Positions 1 through 14,177 of a DNA stretch of 64,000 nt are shown here, piece after piece. The position numbers and the translations under genes were made by a program. The stretch comes from Sordaria brevicollis. Lineage: Eukaryota; Ascomycota; Sordariomycetes; Sordariales; Sordariaceae. The stretch is from NCBI GenBank assembly GCA_033439795.1, contig JAUTDP010000015.1, positions 682,001 to 746,000 on the forward strand, written 5' to 3'. Each line of letters opens with the position of its first letter. Positions within the stretch are counted from its first letter, which is position 1. The notes under the pieces are model-generated. The model was not told the DNA's origin. It worked only from the letters and a program-made list of their open reading frames with translations, and made no database searches.

Positions 1-1039
1 CTATTATCGGTAATAAGGGTAGTAAAGCCGAATTACTTTAAAAATGTAATTAAAATATTATACTATATTCGAAGGGATTGCTTAAAATTATATAAAGCCT
101 TATTAAATTTATAAATAAAATTTGGGTCGTCGTTAAAGCTAGGAGGTTATTCTATATAAATATTTTCCTCTATTACGCTATAAAGAAAGGCAATTTGGAT
201 ATCCATCTATTCCAATTCTAAATCGAGGGCGGTAATAATAGCGAAAATAAATTTTTAATTCATCGGTTTAATAACGGTAATAAATATTTTATTATAATTA
301 ATCCCTTTTTCTTATTTAAAGCTATAGACGATCTATCGAACTTTATAGCGGATAATTTTTCCGTTAACGTTTATTTTAATTTTATAAACCTATTTTCCCG
401 AAAGAATACGGTAGCTTAATAGTATAAGTACGAAATTCTACGTATTATTATTAATTAAAGATTTATATTTACTATTTATTATTTACTTCCAATTTAATTA
501 ATAGAAGTTTTATAACGCTTCTTTATAATTCTTCGGTTCGATAGAAAGGTTAATAATAATATTAACTATAGCGTAAAATAAAATAATTATAATATTAGGG
601 GTAAAGTATAACGGTAATAATATATATAATTTAAAATAATAATTAATAATAATTTTAATATATTATTTATTGTAGAGGTTTAATATACTTCCAATAATAA
701 TAATATTAAGGGTAGTATTTAAAAATATAAATAAAGGTAGTATTAAAAATAGCGGAAATAATAAAGTAGAGGGATTTATAGGCTCTCGGGCCTCGATAAA
801 TAAAAGATTTAAGGGATCCGGTAATTTAAGCAACGGTTTAAAATCTCCCCCTAAATAAAGCAATAGATTATTTAAAGTATAAAAGGCTTAAAGAATAAAG
901 GAAATAATTCCCTTAAAATAGGATACTCCCCTAAAATAGGATATTCCCTTAAAAATTACCGGTAAATTATACGGGTTTTCTATATACTTATCGGCGGCCG
1001 TAATCTTTCTAATTCCTATATAATTAATAATATAAAGGA
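1..1039 (-). mobile_element. RIP-degraded Ty1/Copia retrotransposon, reverse transcriptase part
   Basis: Reading the minus strand across about 1-560 gives a Copia-type reverse transcriptase with stops only at former Gln/Trp codons. The recognisable order is EPKNYKEAL, a lysine-rich VYKIK block, the QMDIQIAFLY-type motif (around 190-215, where CAG has become TAG), an IY-acidic-PP segment and a KALYNFKQS block. This matches the family order around the first catalytic aspartate of Copia reverse transcriptase. The element continues left of the window and is interrupted at 1,039 by Gypsy element A; its upstream half (integrase and gag side) resumes at 21,800. The remaining 560-1,039 should be the integrase/RT linker. 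It is non-functional. Confidence 0.85.
1035..1039. repeat. Target-site duplication of Gypsy element A, left copy
   Basis: AAGGA lies directly before the TGTCACAGG start of the left LTR and is repeated exactly at 21,800-21,804 directly after the right LTR. A perfect 5-bp direct duplication is the expected scar of Ty3/Gypsy integration, and it fixes both element ends. Confidence 0.9.
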
Positions 1040-1302
1040 TGTCACAGGCCTAGCCGTAATTACACGTAATTGGTATATTGCCATTACGTACTTATACTCG
1101 TATAGTAGTCGCTTCCTAAAACGTACTACTATATTCGGGATAATCCCGCCCGTATAAAATATTATATTACTATTCACCGCCTATACGGTTAAAGTCACTT
1201 AACCGCGCGTAATTAACGCGTTCTTATCGCGCCCTATAAAGGGCGGGCCTCCTACGTATACTTTCTTCCTTTTCTTCTTTCTTCTTTTATATAATTATAT
1301 AT
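1040..1302 (+). repeat. 5' LTR of element A, first 263 bp
   Basis: This aligns with the 3' LTR at 21,493-21,755. In the first 27 positions every difference is a C/T or G/A transition, the mark of RIP acting separately on both copies. The LTR is cut here by element B and its last 48 bp continue at 14,801. The final four bases (1,299-1,302, ATAT) are the target duplication of B. This LTR keeps many GC pairs, including the near-palindromic CCGCGCGTAATTAACGCG segment. Confidence 0.92.
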
Positions 1303-1925
1303 TGAAATGGGGAAGAAAAACAACCCCAAACAACCACTACCACCACAACAATTGGGAAAGGAGCCATATCAAAAACTTCTAATAAGACTAAAAGAGTAGA
1401 GAGGGGAGCAGATCTATAGGGGAGAAAGGAGTAATCTAATAATAGGAACATCTTTTTCGACTTAATTATATCTTTTCTTTTACCCATTACAGAAGCAGGG
1501 TTAAGAAATTTCAAAGATTTGATTAAGGAGCTAATTTTTACTAAATTGAAGAAGATTTTTATTTTAAAGATTAAATGAAATTTGATTATTATTCTAGTAA
1601 AAATTGCCTAACCTTCCTTCTTTTCTTTCTAATTACCCTTCTTTCCTTTTATTCCTTTAGAGCTTTCCTTCTTTCTATATGAAAGTCCGAAATTTATTCT
1701 ATAGCCTTCTTTCTTAATTTGTTTAATATATTACTATTATACTTCCTTTAAATTAATTTATTATAATATATCCTTATCTTATACCTCTCTTCTTAGATTA
1801 TAATTAGGGAAAATCCTTAGAAGAATTCCTTTAGAATGAAAAATTACGAAAATTTTTCGAAAAAATTCGGAAAAAATCTATTATCTAGCCGTATACCCTT
1901 ATACTTATTTATTTACCCCATTTTA
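1303..1925 (-). repeat. 3' LTR of element B (left in the window)
   Basis: This is 623 bp, the same length as its partner at 14,178-14,800. The outer part (1,303-about 1,520) keeps many C and G bases, such as CAACCCCAAACAACCACTAC. The inner part is strongly AT-shifted. Chance open frames inside it have no support as genes. Confidence 0.92.
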
Positions 1926-1936
1926 AACTTCCCTTT

Positions 1937-4900
1937 AAATTTATTTATTAGTCCTATAAAATTAGATTTATTAATAATTATTTTAATCCTTCCTAGCCGA
2001 CCTCTTCCTTTTTTACCTTTTTAATTTCTTAAATTCTCTCTCCTTTCTCTTTCTCTCTCTCTAAACTAGTTTACGCTTTATTTTTTATTTACTTTTTTTT
2101 TAACCGATCTTCTTTTTATTTTAGGCTATTAATATAGTGATATATCCTACATTTTAAATATAATTTATAAATATAATATATCGGGATAATATCGGAATAT
2201 ATCTAGTATCGAAGATTATATTACTAGGTTTTTGAAGTTTATTGGCAAGCGGGAATTAATTATCTACGCTAAGTTTATTAAGTAAAACGAAATTATTAAT
2301 TATAATGATTTCTCTTCCCTTATAATTATTAATACCAATTGCTAATATTTATCGTTCTTCTATATACTTCCTCTTCGCTCTAGGAATTGGCGGTAATAGT
2401 TACTTCTTTTTAATAGGAAACGCTAAAATATTATTGCAATTTCTTCTTAATTATATATTAATAATTATTAAAGAAATGCTATTAGTAAAACTATTATTAG
2501 GTAGGGCAATTTTAATTCTAGGGAAAGATCGGATAATAGGTTTTTGTCCAAGAGGATGGGGAAAATGAAGGAGATTAGCAAATTCTTATACTAATTAGTA
2601 TTTAGCTATTTTAATAGGGCGATATTCGTTTAAATAACCTTTTTAATATATTAAATTCGTAAAGAATTTGGGCTGGGGATTAAAGTCTTTTTTTCCGCTT
2701 TTCTTCTTTACGACCGTATAGATTAGCTATTTCTGATTTTTCGAAAGTAGATTCTTTCTTATCTATTGCGTTAAAAGGGCGTTGTATATTATTTTTATTT
2801 ATTACCGAACTATAGTATTTTCAAATTATTTTATATCGGGGATTTAATTATATTCTTATTAATACCTACCTTATTCTTAAAGTTCAATTATTGTAAACCT
2901 TTGAAGTAATTTATTAATAGGTTTTCTTCGACGCTTTATTTCGATAAAGAAAATTCGGGCTGCTTTTAAAACCTAAAGGCTATAAGTTTAGGTTTTTTAT
3001 TATATTAGGAATACTATGTTAAATTATTTTTAATTATTGGAAATATTGGGGATTCGATTTCTTATTGGTATTAGAAAAATATAGTTCTTAATTGCGAATG
3101 CTTTATAAGCTTTTATAATTTTCCGTTCGCGTTATTGATTATAAAGACTATTATAGAGAAATTAAAACGTTTCTCCTTAATTAAAGATTGTAAGAACGAA
3201 GTAATTATTAATTATAATAGGGAAGTATTAATATCGGACTAATTTTAAATTATTTCGAGTATTAATATCTTTAATATAAAGTTTATTACGTTTAATAATA
3301 GTAGTTGGGTTTATTAAAGTGTAGATCTAATCGTTATATTTTTATAATATTTAATATAGATTAGTATAGATTATTTCTCCTTTTTATTAATTCTTAGTAT
3401 TTATTAAGTGCTATATATTAATTAGTTTTAATATTATTATATCTTAGGATATAGTCGGGGTTAGTTGCTTATTGGGCCATCTTAGGACGGGAAGAATAAT
3501 TATATAGCGGAATATAATTTTAGCTATCTATTTATCGTTATCGGGCTCTTTAGTAATTAAATAAGTCGGATTTTTATTAGGGATAATATTTTATTGCCGG
3601 TTAATTCTAAGGTATTTCCAATTTTAAAATTTATTATAATAGATTAGATTATTTTTAGTACGAAGGGGATAAATTTCTTTAGTAATTATATTACTGAATT
3701 GGGGCTAAATTTTGTTCTTTTGATTTTAGCGCCGAATAGTTTTAAAGACCGCGGGAGGGTAATTGTTCGGTACTTTTATAATAGAGATCGGGGGTAGATT
3801 ATTATAACTAAGGTTAGAGGAATTTATATTAATTAATGTTTTAATTAATAATAAAATTCTGGGGGATAGAAGGCTTAATATAGAAGGGCTTTTAATATAT
3901 AAGAGGAAGAAAAAGAAGGAAAGGAAGGGCTATAAATGAAGGGTTTTTATACCCGTTTCGTAAATTATTTACGAGGTCGAAAAATCGTGAATTCTTCCCT
4001 TTCTCCTTATTTCCTTTCGTAGGTCACTTATAATACTCTAAATTTACTCCTTCTAATCTCTATTTATTTTACTTATATTTAAAATTTTAAGCGGTAGAAT
4101 AGGTAAACTTTATCCAACTTCTTTTAATATAATTTCTTAGCTTTTCGGTGTGGTTGAAAATTTTAATTCGTAATCGAATTTTAGGATTAAAGTACTTTTC
4201 CTATTATTTTTAATGAGAAAGTACTTTAAAATGGCGTTTGTAACCCTTTTTATAATTAGTTAAAACTTTGAAGCCTTACGAAATTACTTTAAATAAACGG
4301 ATATTATCTTTTTTATCCAGTTTAAAGGTTTTTTGTAATTGTAGGGTATATAATATAAATAATTTTAAGAAGATGGTTTCTATCGGCTTTTTCTTTCGAG
4401 GATTATCTATTAAAAAAGTATAAAAAAAGTACGTTTTTACTTATAATTATTCCTCGTTTTTCCTCCTAATAACCTTTTCCTTTTAAATATAATAAAATAT
4501 TAATAGTAATAATAAAATAAAATTATTAAGTAAAAATTCTTCGTAATAAATTAGTATAATATTTTCCTCTAATTCTAATACCGGTTTCTTTCCTTTTACG
4601 AATAACCCTTTATTTCGCCTCCTTTAGAGGGAAATCCTTACCGAGGAACCTATTATACTTAATTGGTTTAATTTAAATATTAATATTTTTATTTTATTTA
4701 CTAAAAAACGTATCGCTATTATTAATCGCGACTTTCTTCGGTTATACTTTGGCTTTAATATTTCGGAAATAGTATATTAAACCAATTTTCGTTTTGATAA
4801 TAAAAAGTAAATCCTTTTTAAAATCTACGTTAACCTTCTATATTAACCTTCACTTCCTTTTAATACCCTTTAAAATATTATTTAGGATAGTTGCTTTCGG

Positions 4901-6000
4901 TTATTTAATACTATTATAAATATTTATCCGATCGATAAACCCGTTATTACTAGTTAGTTATATATAAAATAGCGTATTAATAATAATAAATTATTAATAA
5001 TTATAATTACGTCTTTTAATTTGCCTATTATATATCGATTGGCTTTAGAACGGATATTTAATTCGCTTCGCAATCTATTTAATTGTTATATCCTTATCGA
5101 GAAAAAAGGAATTTAGTTATAGAATTATTACTTTACCTATATAAAAGTAAAGAAAAAGCGGATCCTTAGGTTAATAATTTAATTATTTAATAATAAATAA
5201 ATATTCTTTTATTCTCTATTAATATCCCTTTATTAATTATTATCTTTTTTTTTAGGAATAGGATTATTTATTCGTATTATATTAACCGACTCTGAAAAAC
5301 GTATATATTGGTATATATTATTAATTAGTAATAGGAGTATATTCCTATTTGGGCTCCTTTCGTCGGTTATAAGTCTTTGGGTAGGGATATTAAGGGGGGG
5401 ATTTGTAGCAATTATACCTGGTATAATAAGACGGCTTTAAATTATTCGGTATTTGTTGAATTTTTGGGTAGTTTTAAATTTATTAAGAAGTACCCGATCG
5501 AAGGTTTTAATCCCGAATTTATTAAGATTTTGAAGTCCGATTAGGTTAAATATTTTATTTAGAGCTATAATATTAATCGCGCCCGTTCGATATTAATCGA
5601 TAATATTCTTCTTTACTGTTAGGTTATTAATAGAGAATTTATCTTTATTAATTATAAATAGTAGTTGGAATATATGCGTTAGGAATCCGAGACTTTAGGG
5701 TTGAAAGGAAAAGGTATTATAATCCGCGGTAATCGCGATATATTTAGATAGTTATTAATAATAATAGAGATTAACGATAAGGATAAGGAAATAATCGATA
5801 TTGATAATGACGATTTGAGCTCCTTTAGCGAGGAATTTATTATTGGCGAAGATAATAATAATAAAAATGAGGGTAATAATAAAGAAAATGAAGAAAATAT
5901 AGAAAATAACGAAGATAACGAGGGCGATAATAGGGATAATAATGAGGATAACGAAAACGATAAGGAGGATGATGAAGATGATGAGGAAGATTTTAATTAG
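1937..6000 (+). pseudogene. Unidentified RIP-degraded coding-like cargo, antisense to element B
   Basis: On the plus strand, long stretches translate with only occasional TAA/TAG stops at positions that could be former CAA/CAG or TGG codons. Examples are about 2,200-2,830 and about 5,290-6,000. The second ends in a very acidic Asn/Asp/Glu-rich tail (5,815-6,000, poly GAT/GAA/AAT). A fragment near 5,330 reads WAPFVGYKSLGRDIKGG. I recognise no family. It lies inside element B between the end of integrase and the polypurine tract, and runs opposite to gag-pol. It could be a captured host gene, an extra retroelement reading frame, or a further nested element whose ends I cannot see. It may also be two separate genes. 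Confidence 0.4.
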
Positions 6001-6399
6001 GAGCGTGAAGTTTTAATTAATTTCGAGGGTTTTTTTAATAATAAATAGGGGTTTTGTTAAAGATTATTATTAGTATTTATATTATAGAAAAATAAATTTA
6101 TATTTTGCGGTTTTTTCAAAATTTCCCGTATTTTTATTTATATAGGTATTAATTTCCGAAAAAAAAGTGCGAAAAATTTAATTAAATAAAGGGGGTTAAT
6201 AGGGTTTTTAGGAGTATAATTGGAGGGAATAAAGAAGATAAATATAAAATATAAGGTTCTATATACTATATATATTTCCCTTCGAAATTAATAAAAATTC
6301 CTACGAATTAATTTCGTATAAAAATAAAATAATAACGAATAATAATAAAAAGTAACGAAATAAATACTAAAGAATATATTTATTTTAATTTCGGAGGTT

Positions 6400-9300
6400 A
6401 ATTTGAATTTAAGTTTGGGCGCAATATTAATTTCGTCTTTAATTCGGGTTTTAATTTAGACTCTAATTCGACTTCGTTTTTATTAAAGAAATATTAAGGG
6501 CTTTTAAGTTTAATAGATTCTAGTTCGATAATAAGTTTTTAATTTTGTTCGCGTTCTTTTTTAGTATTTTGGCGGGTTTAAATTTACTTTACTTTTGGCC
6601 TTCGCGCTTATTCTTATATAAAGAGTAGATATTTATTAATTTAGACTTTTTTAGGGATTTATAAACCGTTAATAGTATTAAGATTATCGAGTTTTTTGTA
6701 TTCCTTATTAGGATTAAGGAATATACCGTCTCGGCGAATAAATTTTTTAATATTTTTAGAAGAAATTAGCTTCTTAAAACGAAGTCCGTTTAATTATGCG
6801 TAATAATAAATATTCCCGTTAATAATATTAATGATTTTATAAGGATTTTTCTATTTATAATTTAGCTTTTTAATAGTATTTATATTAATTCCCCGAATAT
6901 TATTATAAATAAGGATAAAATCTCCGATATTAATAATAGCGTTTTTCGGTCTTATTTTATAAAGATTAACGGAATTTCTTTGCGCGGTAGTTTTTTTCCT
7001 AGTATTGGTAACCTTCTCAGCCGCCTATTGAAAGCGGTATTTAGTATTATAATGTATTTGAGCGATGGCGGCGATTAATTTATTTATTATATATTTCTCT
7101 AAATATTTTTCCTATTCGATTAGCCTTTAAAATAAATGGTCGAATTTAATAAGTATAATAGGATTATAATTATAAGTTAATTAAAAGGGAATAAATTTAT
7201 AATTATTGCGGATAGTAGTACGATTAGTAAAAAGGATATAAGGGAGTAAATCCCTCTATCCTTTATTAATTCCTTTTATTAATTTGGCTAGTATTATAAT
7301 AATTATTGAATGCCCTTATTCGTTAATTCCGTTAGTTCGGTAATTGTAAGGCGCTATTCGTACTAACGGGATTTGGAGGTTATTAAGTACTTCGGTGAAT
7401 TTTCTTTAAAATTCGGAATTATTATTGATAAGAATATTGAGAAGATATCCCTAATATAAAAATATTTCCCGGAGGAAAATAGTAATATATTTCGACGTTA
7501 GTATTAGAAGAACTTTTACTTCTATATAATTCGTTAAATTATTTTTGGTTTTAATTAACGCTTATCGTCTTCTTTTTCCGCCCGGTAAATATTAGACGTT
7601 TAAAATTTACCGGTTAAAAGGTTAAAGAGTTAGAAATAATTATTTATACCTATCTTTATAATATTTAGGAGCGTATATTTAATAAATAGTATAGTTGCGG
7701 ATTATATCTTCGATTTGAATATATATCCTATATTAATAATAATATTTAGTAATCCGTTTATAAATTCCTTCCCTTCTTCGATAACCGGCTTCGTTATAAT
7801 AACGTTATATAATTAACTCCTATTGCATTTTATTATTAATTAAAAAACGAGGGTAAGTACGCTTATAAACTATTTGTAATTAAAGCCTTTAATAGTGAAC
7901 GAAATATTTAAGGGCATTTTTTTTAAAGGTTTATTATATAATAAATATTTTATTATATTATACGGGAATATAGAGCGAGAATAAATAGCGAATTATATTT
8001 TCTAAATAATTAAAATATTTATTGAGTAAAATTCGTTCCCCTTCTATATATTTTTCGGTAGAAAGATAATAAATTTAGGCATCGATAAAGTCGTTAATAT
8101 CTTCTTTAAAGCGCTTCTTTTCTAGATTATTTTTTTTAAGGGGTTTCCGGGAAAGGCCGTTAGCTACGGTATTTTTAGTTCCGGGGATATACTTTATATT
8201 AAAATCGAAGTATTTTATCCAAGTAATTTATTATATAAGAAGGGTATTAAGAATATCGCTTACTACGCCGTTGAATTAATAAATAAGGATTTGAATATCT
8301 ATTTTAATAATGAAATGCGTTCCGAAAAGTTAATGTCTTAGTCGTTTGAGAGTATAGAGCAAATTACGAAGCTTTTATTTAATAGTATTATAACGAGCTT
8401 CGGCTAGTGACTAAATATTGTTTTTAAATTTGTAAGGATATTGCTTTTTATTGAGGTTAAATTATTTAATAATTATTCCCTATCCTTTAATATAAATATC
8501 GGTAACGAAATAAATAATTATTTTGCTATTATTATAGACGAGGGTTGTAAGGATTGGAGTAATAGTAATTTTGTATTGAAAATATTCTATAGTAAATTAT
8601 TGATTTTCTATTTATATTAGTTTAATTCCCTTCTTTATAATAGCGTATAACGGGATGGCAATAATTCTAAAATCTTTAATTTAAATCCGGTAATAATTAA
8701 CGATATTTAAAAAAGTTTAAGGTTCTTTAAACTCTTTTCCTCGGAATTTAGCTTTTCTAATAATATAATAAATTTATTCGCGAATTTTTCTAATTTTAGC
8801 TTTATTTAGAGATTTGCCTTTAAAATTATAAATATAACCGATTAAAACTATTTTTCGTTTATATTATTAGGATTTGGTTGCGGCAATTATTTTATTAATA
8901 AATTTAACGTTTAATAATACTTTATTGATATTAATAAAATATTCGTAAATAAAACGTCGAATTCTTTTATTATTAATTAGCTCGTCGTTATACCGGTTTT
9001 TCGGACCTTTAATATAGATATTATTAAAATAAGGCTAGTATACTTTAGGGATTAAATCGTAAAGGATCCTAGTTATTACTTTTATAAATTGAGTAATTGA
9101 ATTGGTTCTTCTTTGGGGTAGCGTTATTATACGGAGTAGACTAAGAGGTATTGAAAATATCGTTAAATCCCGACTTTCTTTATTAAATTAAACCTTATTA
9201 TATTTTAAGAATAAATTTAATAAAGAAAGAATCTCGTATTTAGTAAAATTTTCGTTGAAAAGTTCGTACCTTGGGGGTATATTAATATTACGGATGGTTA

Positions 9301-10200
9301 TTTTATTAATTTTCTAAGCGTTATTAATTAATTGGAGTTTTTTATCCTTCTTTTAAACGAGAAATTAGTTGTTCCGATAAAAAGTATAGCTTTCTTTTAG
9401 AATTCCGCGCTGAATACGTTCTTTAAATAAATTATAGACTTTTTTATATAAAATTTGTAGAATAGGAATTGCTTTCGTTTATTAAATTGAATAGGTAACC
9501 GTTTTAATCTTCTATTTTTCTATTATATTTTTATAAATAAAATTATATTTAGAAAATTCTTAAATAAGGGCTTTTTTACGATTAAAGAATATATAAATAA
9601 AAAGTTCGATTTTAATTTCGTTGAATAATTCGTTCTTTTCTAAAATTTGTTAAAATCTTTTAAGCGTTAATTGGGAATTTCTAATTAGTTTTATAAATTG
9701 TAGAATAATATATTTATCCTATTTAGATAGAAAGTTGTTTAATTATTCTTAGATTTTATACTAGATTTCTTCGAATTTTTATTTTTTCTAATTAAGGTTA
9801 CTATTGGGTTTAAAATTATCCGAAGGCGTATTATCGATTAGTTTTATCTTTTAAACGATTTTTTTATATAAAGTATTAATTTAAATAAATAAAAAAGAAT
9901 TTCGTAGCGATATAGAAGAAGATAAATTAGTAAAGGATAGAATATCCTTTATTTTTTTAAATTTCGGGACCTTTTTCCCTTAATTTTTAGCGTTTTTAAT
10001 TATTAATCTTTATAATTCCCGAAAAAAGCTTCTACGGATTTTTTTCCTTGTTCGGTCTTGTATTATTTTACTTTCTAGTTGCTATTTTACTAGTAATTAA
10101 TTTTCCGGAGGATTATTTATATTCTTCCTCTAATATTTTAAATTAGTTTCTCTAATTAATTAAAAGTAATTAGATAATGCCTCCTTATTATACTTTTTAC
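6400..10200 (-). pseudogene. Element B pol remnant: reverse transcriptase, RNase H, integrase
   Basis: The minus-strand translation shows, upstream to downstream, an RT segment with IKGPKNRYNDELINN (about 8,990-9,040), KIVLIGYIYNFKGKSLNKAKIRKI (about 8,770-8,850, shown here as a description of a Ty3 RT thumb-like stretch), and the RNase H end YIPGTKNTVANGLSRKP (about 8,138-8,200). The last corresponds to the HIPGxxNxVADALSR motif of Gypsy elements. Integrase follows with APYNYRTNGINE-GH (about 7,300-7,350), matching the YHPQTNGxxER region. Stops are all of the TAA/TAG type expected from RIP. Gag should lie upstream, about 10.5-13.5 kb, but only fragments are readable. Confidence 0.82.
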
Positions 10201-13200
10201 TATATAATAAGGCGATAATAACATCCGTAGCTTCCTTTCCTAAAGAAAGGTAATTTTTATTATCCTTATTAATTTTAATACCTTTTATAAATCTCTTATT
10301 ATTTTCCTCTAAATTTATTTCAATAAATTTATAAGGCGATTTATTCGTTAGAGTAAATTCCTAAGTATTATTTACGATAATAGGGTAAGTAATTATAGTA
10401 GGGGAGTTAAACCCGCTGCCTAAAGGCGTTTATTTACTCTTTAATAGCGAGGAGAATATTAATTTTTATTCTTCCTATAATAAGGTAAGTACGAGTAGTT
10501 CCGACGTTAATATAATTTATTATAACGCTAATATCTTTAATAAACGGAAGATTAAATAGGATTTCGTAACGAAGGAGCTAATTCCGAATAATTATAAAGT
10601 GTACCTTCCGACTTTTATCGAATAGGAAAATATCCTCTACTATTTTATCCTCAAATTATACCCTTCCATTATTAGAATTAATATTAATAATTGTATAATT
10701 TATATTATTAAAATTAAGCTTATTAATTAAATTAATAAATATAGTATTAATTTCCGTACTACTATTTAGAAGAGTTATAACCTTTTCGCTACTTTTAAAT
10801 TTAATATTGATTATTAGCGTAAAAAAGTTTTGTATACGCGTAACTTCCTTATTAAGTAGTGACTTTTCGCTATAGAATATAGTTTAAAGATCTTCTTTAT
10901 AAATTCGAATTGGTTCGTCTTTAAATACCGTCTTGGGATTTACGATTTAATAATAGGATTAATACGTTTATATAGCGAAGATATTATTAAACTTCTTCTT
11001 CTAATTTTTATATAAGGGTTCCTTAAGTGCTGTAATAATAGTATTAATTTATAGATTATATAAGTGGAATTAATTAGCTTTTAAATTATTATTTTTAATA
11101 ATATTACCGTCGTATATTAATTAAAGGGCTTCTTTAAGGGCCTTCTAATAGTATTTGAGGTTAATTAATTCTTTAAATAATTAACCGGATTCGGGAGTAG
11201 TTATAATTGTATTTTCGAAAGTAATTTATAATTTAATACCTATAATCTTACTAATAATTAGGCAATTTTCTTTAATTTAAATAATTCTATAATTTATATA
11301 ATCTTTAAAATTATTAAAATCTTTAAGCTTAGAGACAGATTTATTAATTAGAAGTTTCTAAATTTTAATTGGAAATTCGTTTATAGGTTTTAGCGATTTA
11401 GTAACGGCGGTAGGAATTAATTTTAATTGAGGAGCCGGTTTAGATACGGTTTTAATTACCGTTATTTATACGTCTTTTTAATCTATTATATCCTTTATAC
11501 GAGGGTTAAGATCTAGCCTTTTTACGGGTAGTAATTATAACCTCTCTTTTCGATTTATATTAGAAGGGGGTTTATAAAGAGTTGTTAATTTTCCCTGCGT
11601 TTAAGTAAGCGTAGTAATAACTTCCCTTTTTATAATTTGCTTTGGGATTTAAAATATTAAAAAAAACTTTTGAATAAAAGGAAGAAGAAACGTTAAATAT
11701 AAACTAATTAGGTTATAATTAATTTAGAGAAATAATTCGTTAATTAAAATTATATTATTTTAAAGATTAATTCGGCGACGATTTTAGACCTTTTATTACT
11801 TTTATTAATATTCTAATTCTAAGAGATTAAAGTTAGGGGTGAATTTATTAGGATAAACTTCGGTTTCCTATTCCCGGAATTTATTATATTTAGGGTGCTC
11901 GTTATAGTAAATTATATAAGATTTAAATATATTTCTAAAGCGGTTTATACGAGAAGTAGTAGAAATTATATCGTTCGGGATATATTATATTAATTTAATA
12001 TTACTTCCTAAGTAAAATTATTACCGGCGGCCTTATTTTTTATTAGCCTTAATTTAATGGATTTATCCCTTATTTATATAATAGTCCTTATTTTTATATT
12101 AATATTAAATATAGCCAAATTATTTATACTAATAATAGGTTATATTTTCCGTTGGCTGAATTTATCTAGTCGACTATATTATTATAGTATTGACCTAAGG
12201 AGTATAATTACTCTTGAGGAAATTTCGGAAACGATTTTTAAAATTTTTAGTTTGTTAGTTCGCTATTTTAGTATAAGTAATTTATATATTTTAAAGGCTC
12301 TTAGTTAGAGTATTTATAGTAACGGGTTCTTTAATAATTTCTTATTTAACGGTTATAATCTTTTTTTTATTAAAATCCTTTTTGCTATTAGAGGTTTTGG
12401 TTTTAGTAATAGTAATTTTCTTTATTATTTTATTATTTTTATTACTATTATTATCGTTAAAGGAATTAGAAGAGTTATTAGAGTTGGAGTCGGAATTGTT
12501 ATCTTCCTTTTGATAGTAGGTAGTAATCTAGTTAGAAAGTTTCGTAGAAAAATTAATTTATGTTATTTTAGAGAATTTATTTTTATCCTTATTGAAATAA
12601 ATAATAAGATTAATATAGTAACGGTAAGGTAATTTCTTATAGAAGCGTTTAATTACCAACCTTTCGATAATTTTTTGATTAGTTTGCTTTTGCCGAATTA
12701 ATAATTGATAATATTTGAGAATAGTATTATTAATGGCTTTTTTATTATTTTCGATATATTTACGGTAAAAGTCCTAGAGTTTATTTACGTTAGAATTTAT
12801 TTGCTCCGGGTCGTAGGTACGATAAATAGTACGGAATTCATTATAGAATTTTATTTACGTAATAGGCTCGTTCTTTTTCTTAATAGAGCGGATAATACCT
12901 TTAATAATATTTCGGGATTAGGGTTTATACTATCGGTACTATACATTAATCTTTTCTTCGTTATTACGCTATTTAACGAAGCTCGTTCTATCCTCGAAAT
13001 TTAAGAAGAATTTAGTGATATTTTTATCTTTAAACTTCTTTTTAGGATTAAAATCCTTCGAGGAATATATAGGGAACGTCGTAATCGTTTAATTTAGAGC
13101 GGGGTTAGGGTTCTATTATTAATTTTAATTACTACTATCCTTATTTTCGGGATGAATTTAATAATTAGAAGTTTAACTAGAGTTTATTATATTTAAGGGG

Positions 13201-14177
13201 AAGAGGGTAAGGAATATGTAAGAGGTATAGGGGGAGATAAATAAAGAGGCGAAGAAATAAGTATAAAAAAGGGATTAGTAAATATAATAGGTAGATTAAT
13301 TGCTAATTAAAAGTTGTTATAGGTAGAAATTATTAATTTTAGTATTGATATTAACGAGTATCCTATTGGTTTATTATTAATAAAGAATACGAAATAGTAA
13401 AAAGTATTCGGGGGGAACCTCTTATTAAATAAATATTAATATGAGGTACTATTGTATTTTTATATAAGATTTGGCCCTTTACCGGTAGAGGATAAATTGT
13501 GCCTTAATTAATATCGGATAATACGATATATATTAAATTCAATTAAATAGATTACTATATATTAGCGTGAGGGGGTTTGAAGCCGTTAAATAAATATATT
13601 GTATTCTAAAAGTTCCGACGATATGTATTAAAATAAAGTTCTTAGAGCTATTGAATAAGTATTTTATATATTCGAAGCCCCGGCGCCGGTTACTATTTGT
13701 TTATATATGCCCTATTATTGGACTTACGTAAGGTATTAATTTAATATTAAAATCGGGGCGAGGCTTTTAATTTAATAATATTTATTTTAATTATCGGCCT
13801 CGGAGTTAGGAATTTATTGTCAAATCCTCGGCTAATCGGTTATCGTTCGCTTAGTATCGAAAGTTATAAATCTTTTAGGTTTGTAATTTATTCTTAGTTT
13901 GATTTTTAGGGACGCTTCTATAGCGTATAATAGCTAGTATTAAAAAGGCTACAATTACGTTCACGCTTATCCTATATATTGCTTCATTTTTATAATAAAT
14001 TCCGTAGTATATTTAGGATAGTATATTTCTAGTTTTATTTTGATATTTATTCTTTATTATTCTTTTTTTATAATCGATAGATTACTAAAATTCTTGGTCT
14101 TGTTGTTTTAAGGTATTGAGTCCGCTTTAGCCAATTTGGCTGGAAGTTTAAAATTCAATTTCGTCCTTGTTACTATT

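Noticed and set aside
5815..6000. Small acidic 61-residue protein as a separate gene
   Set aside because: It is continuous with the degraded plus-strand cargo upstream and has no start context of its own; treated as its C-terminal tail.
12057..13004. Two plus-strand open frames of 83 and 99 codons
   Set aside because: They lie in RIP-mutated Gypsy B, antisense to gag-pol. Ile/Phe/Leu-rich composition reflects AT bias only.
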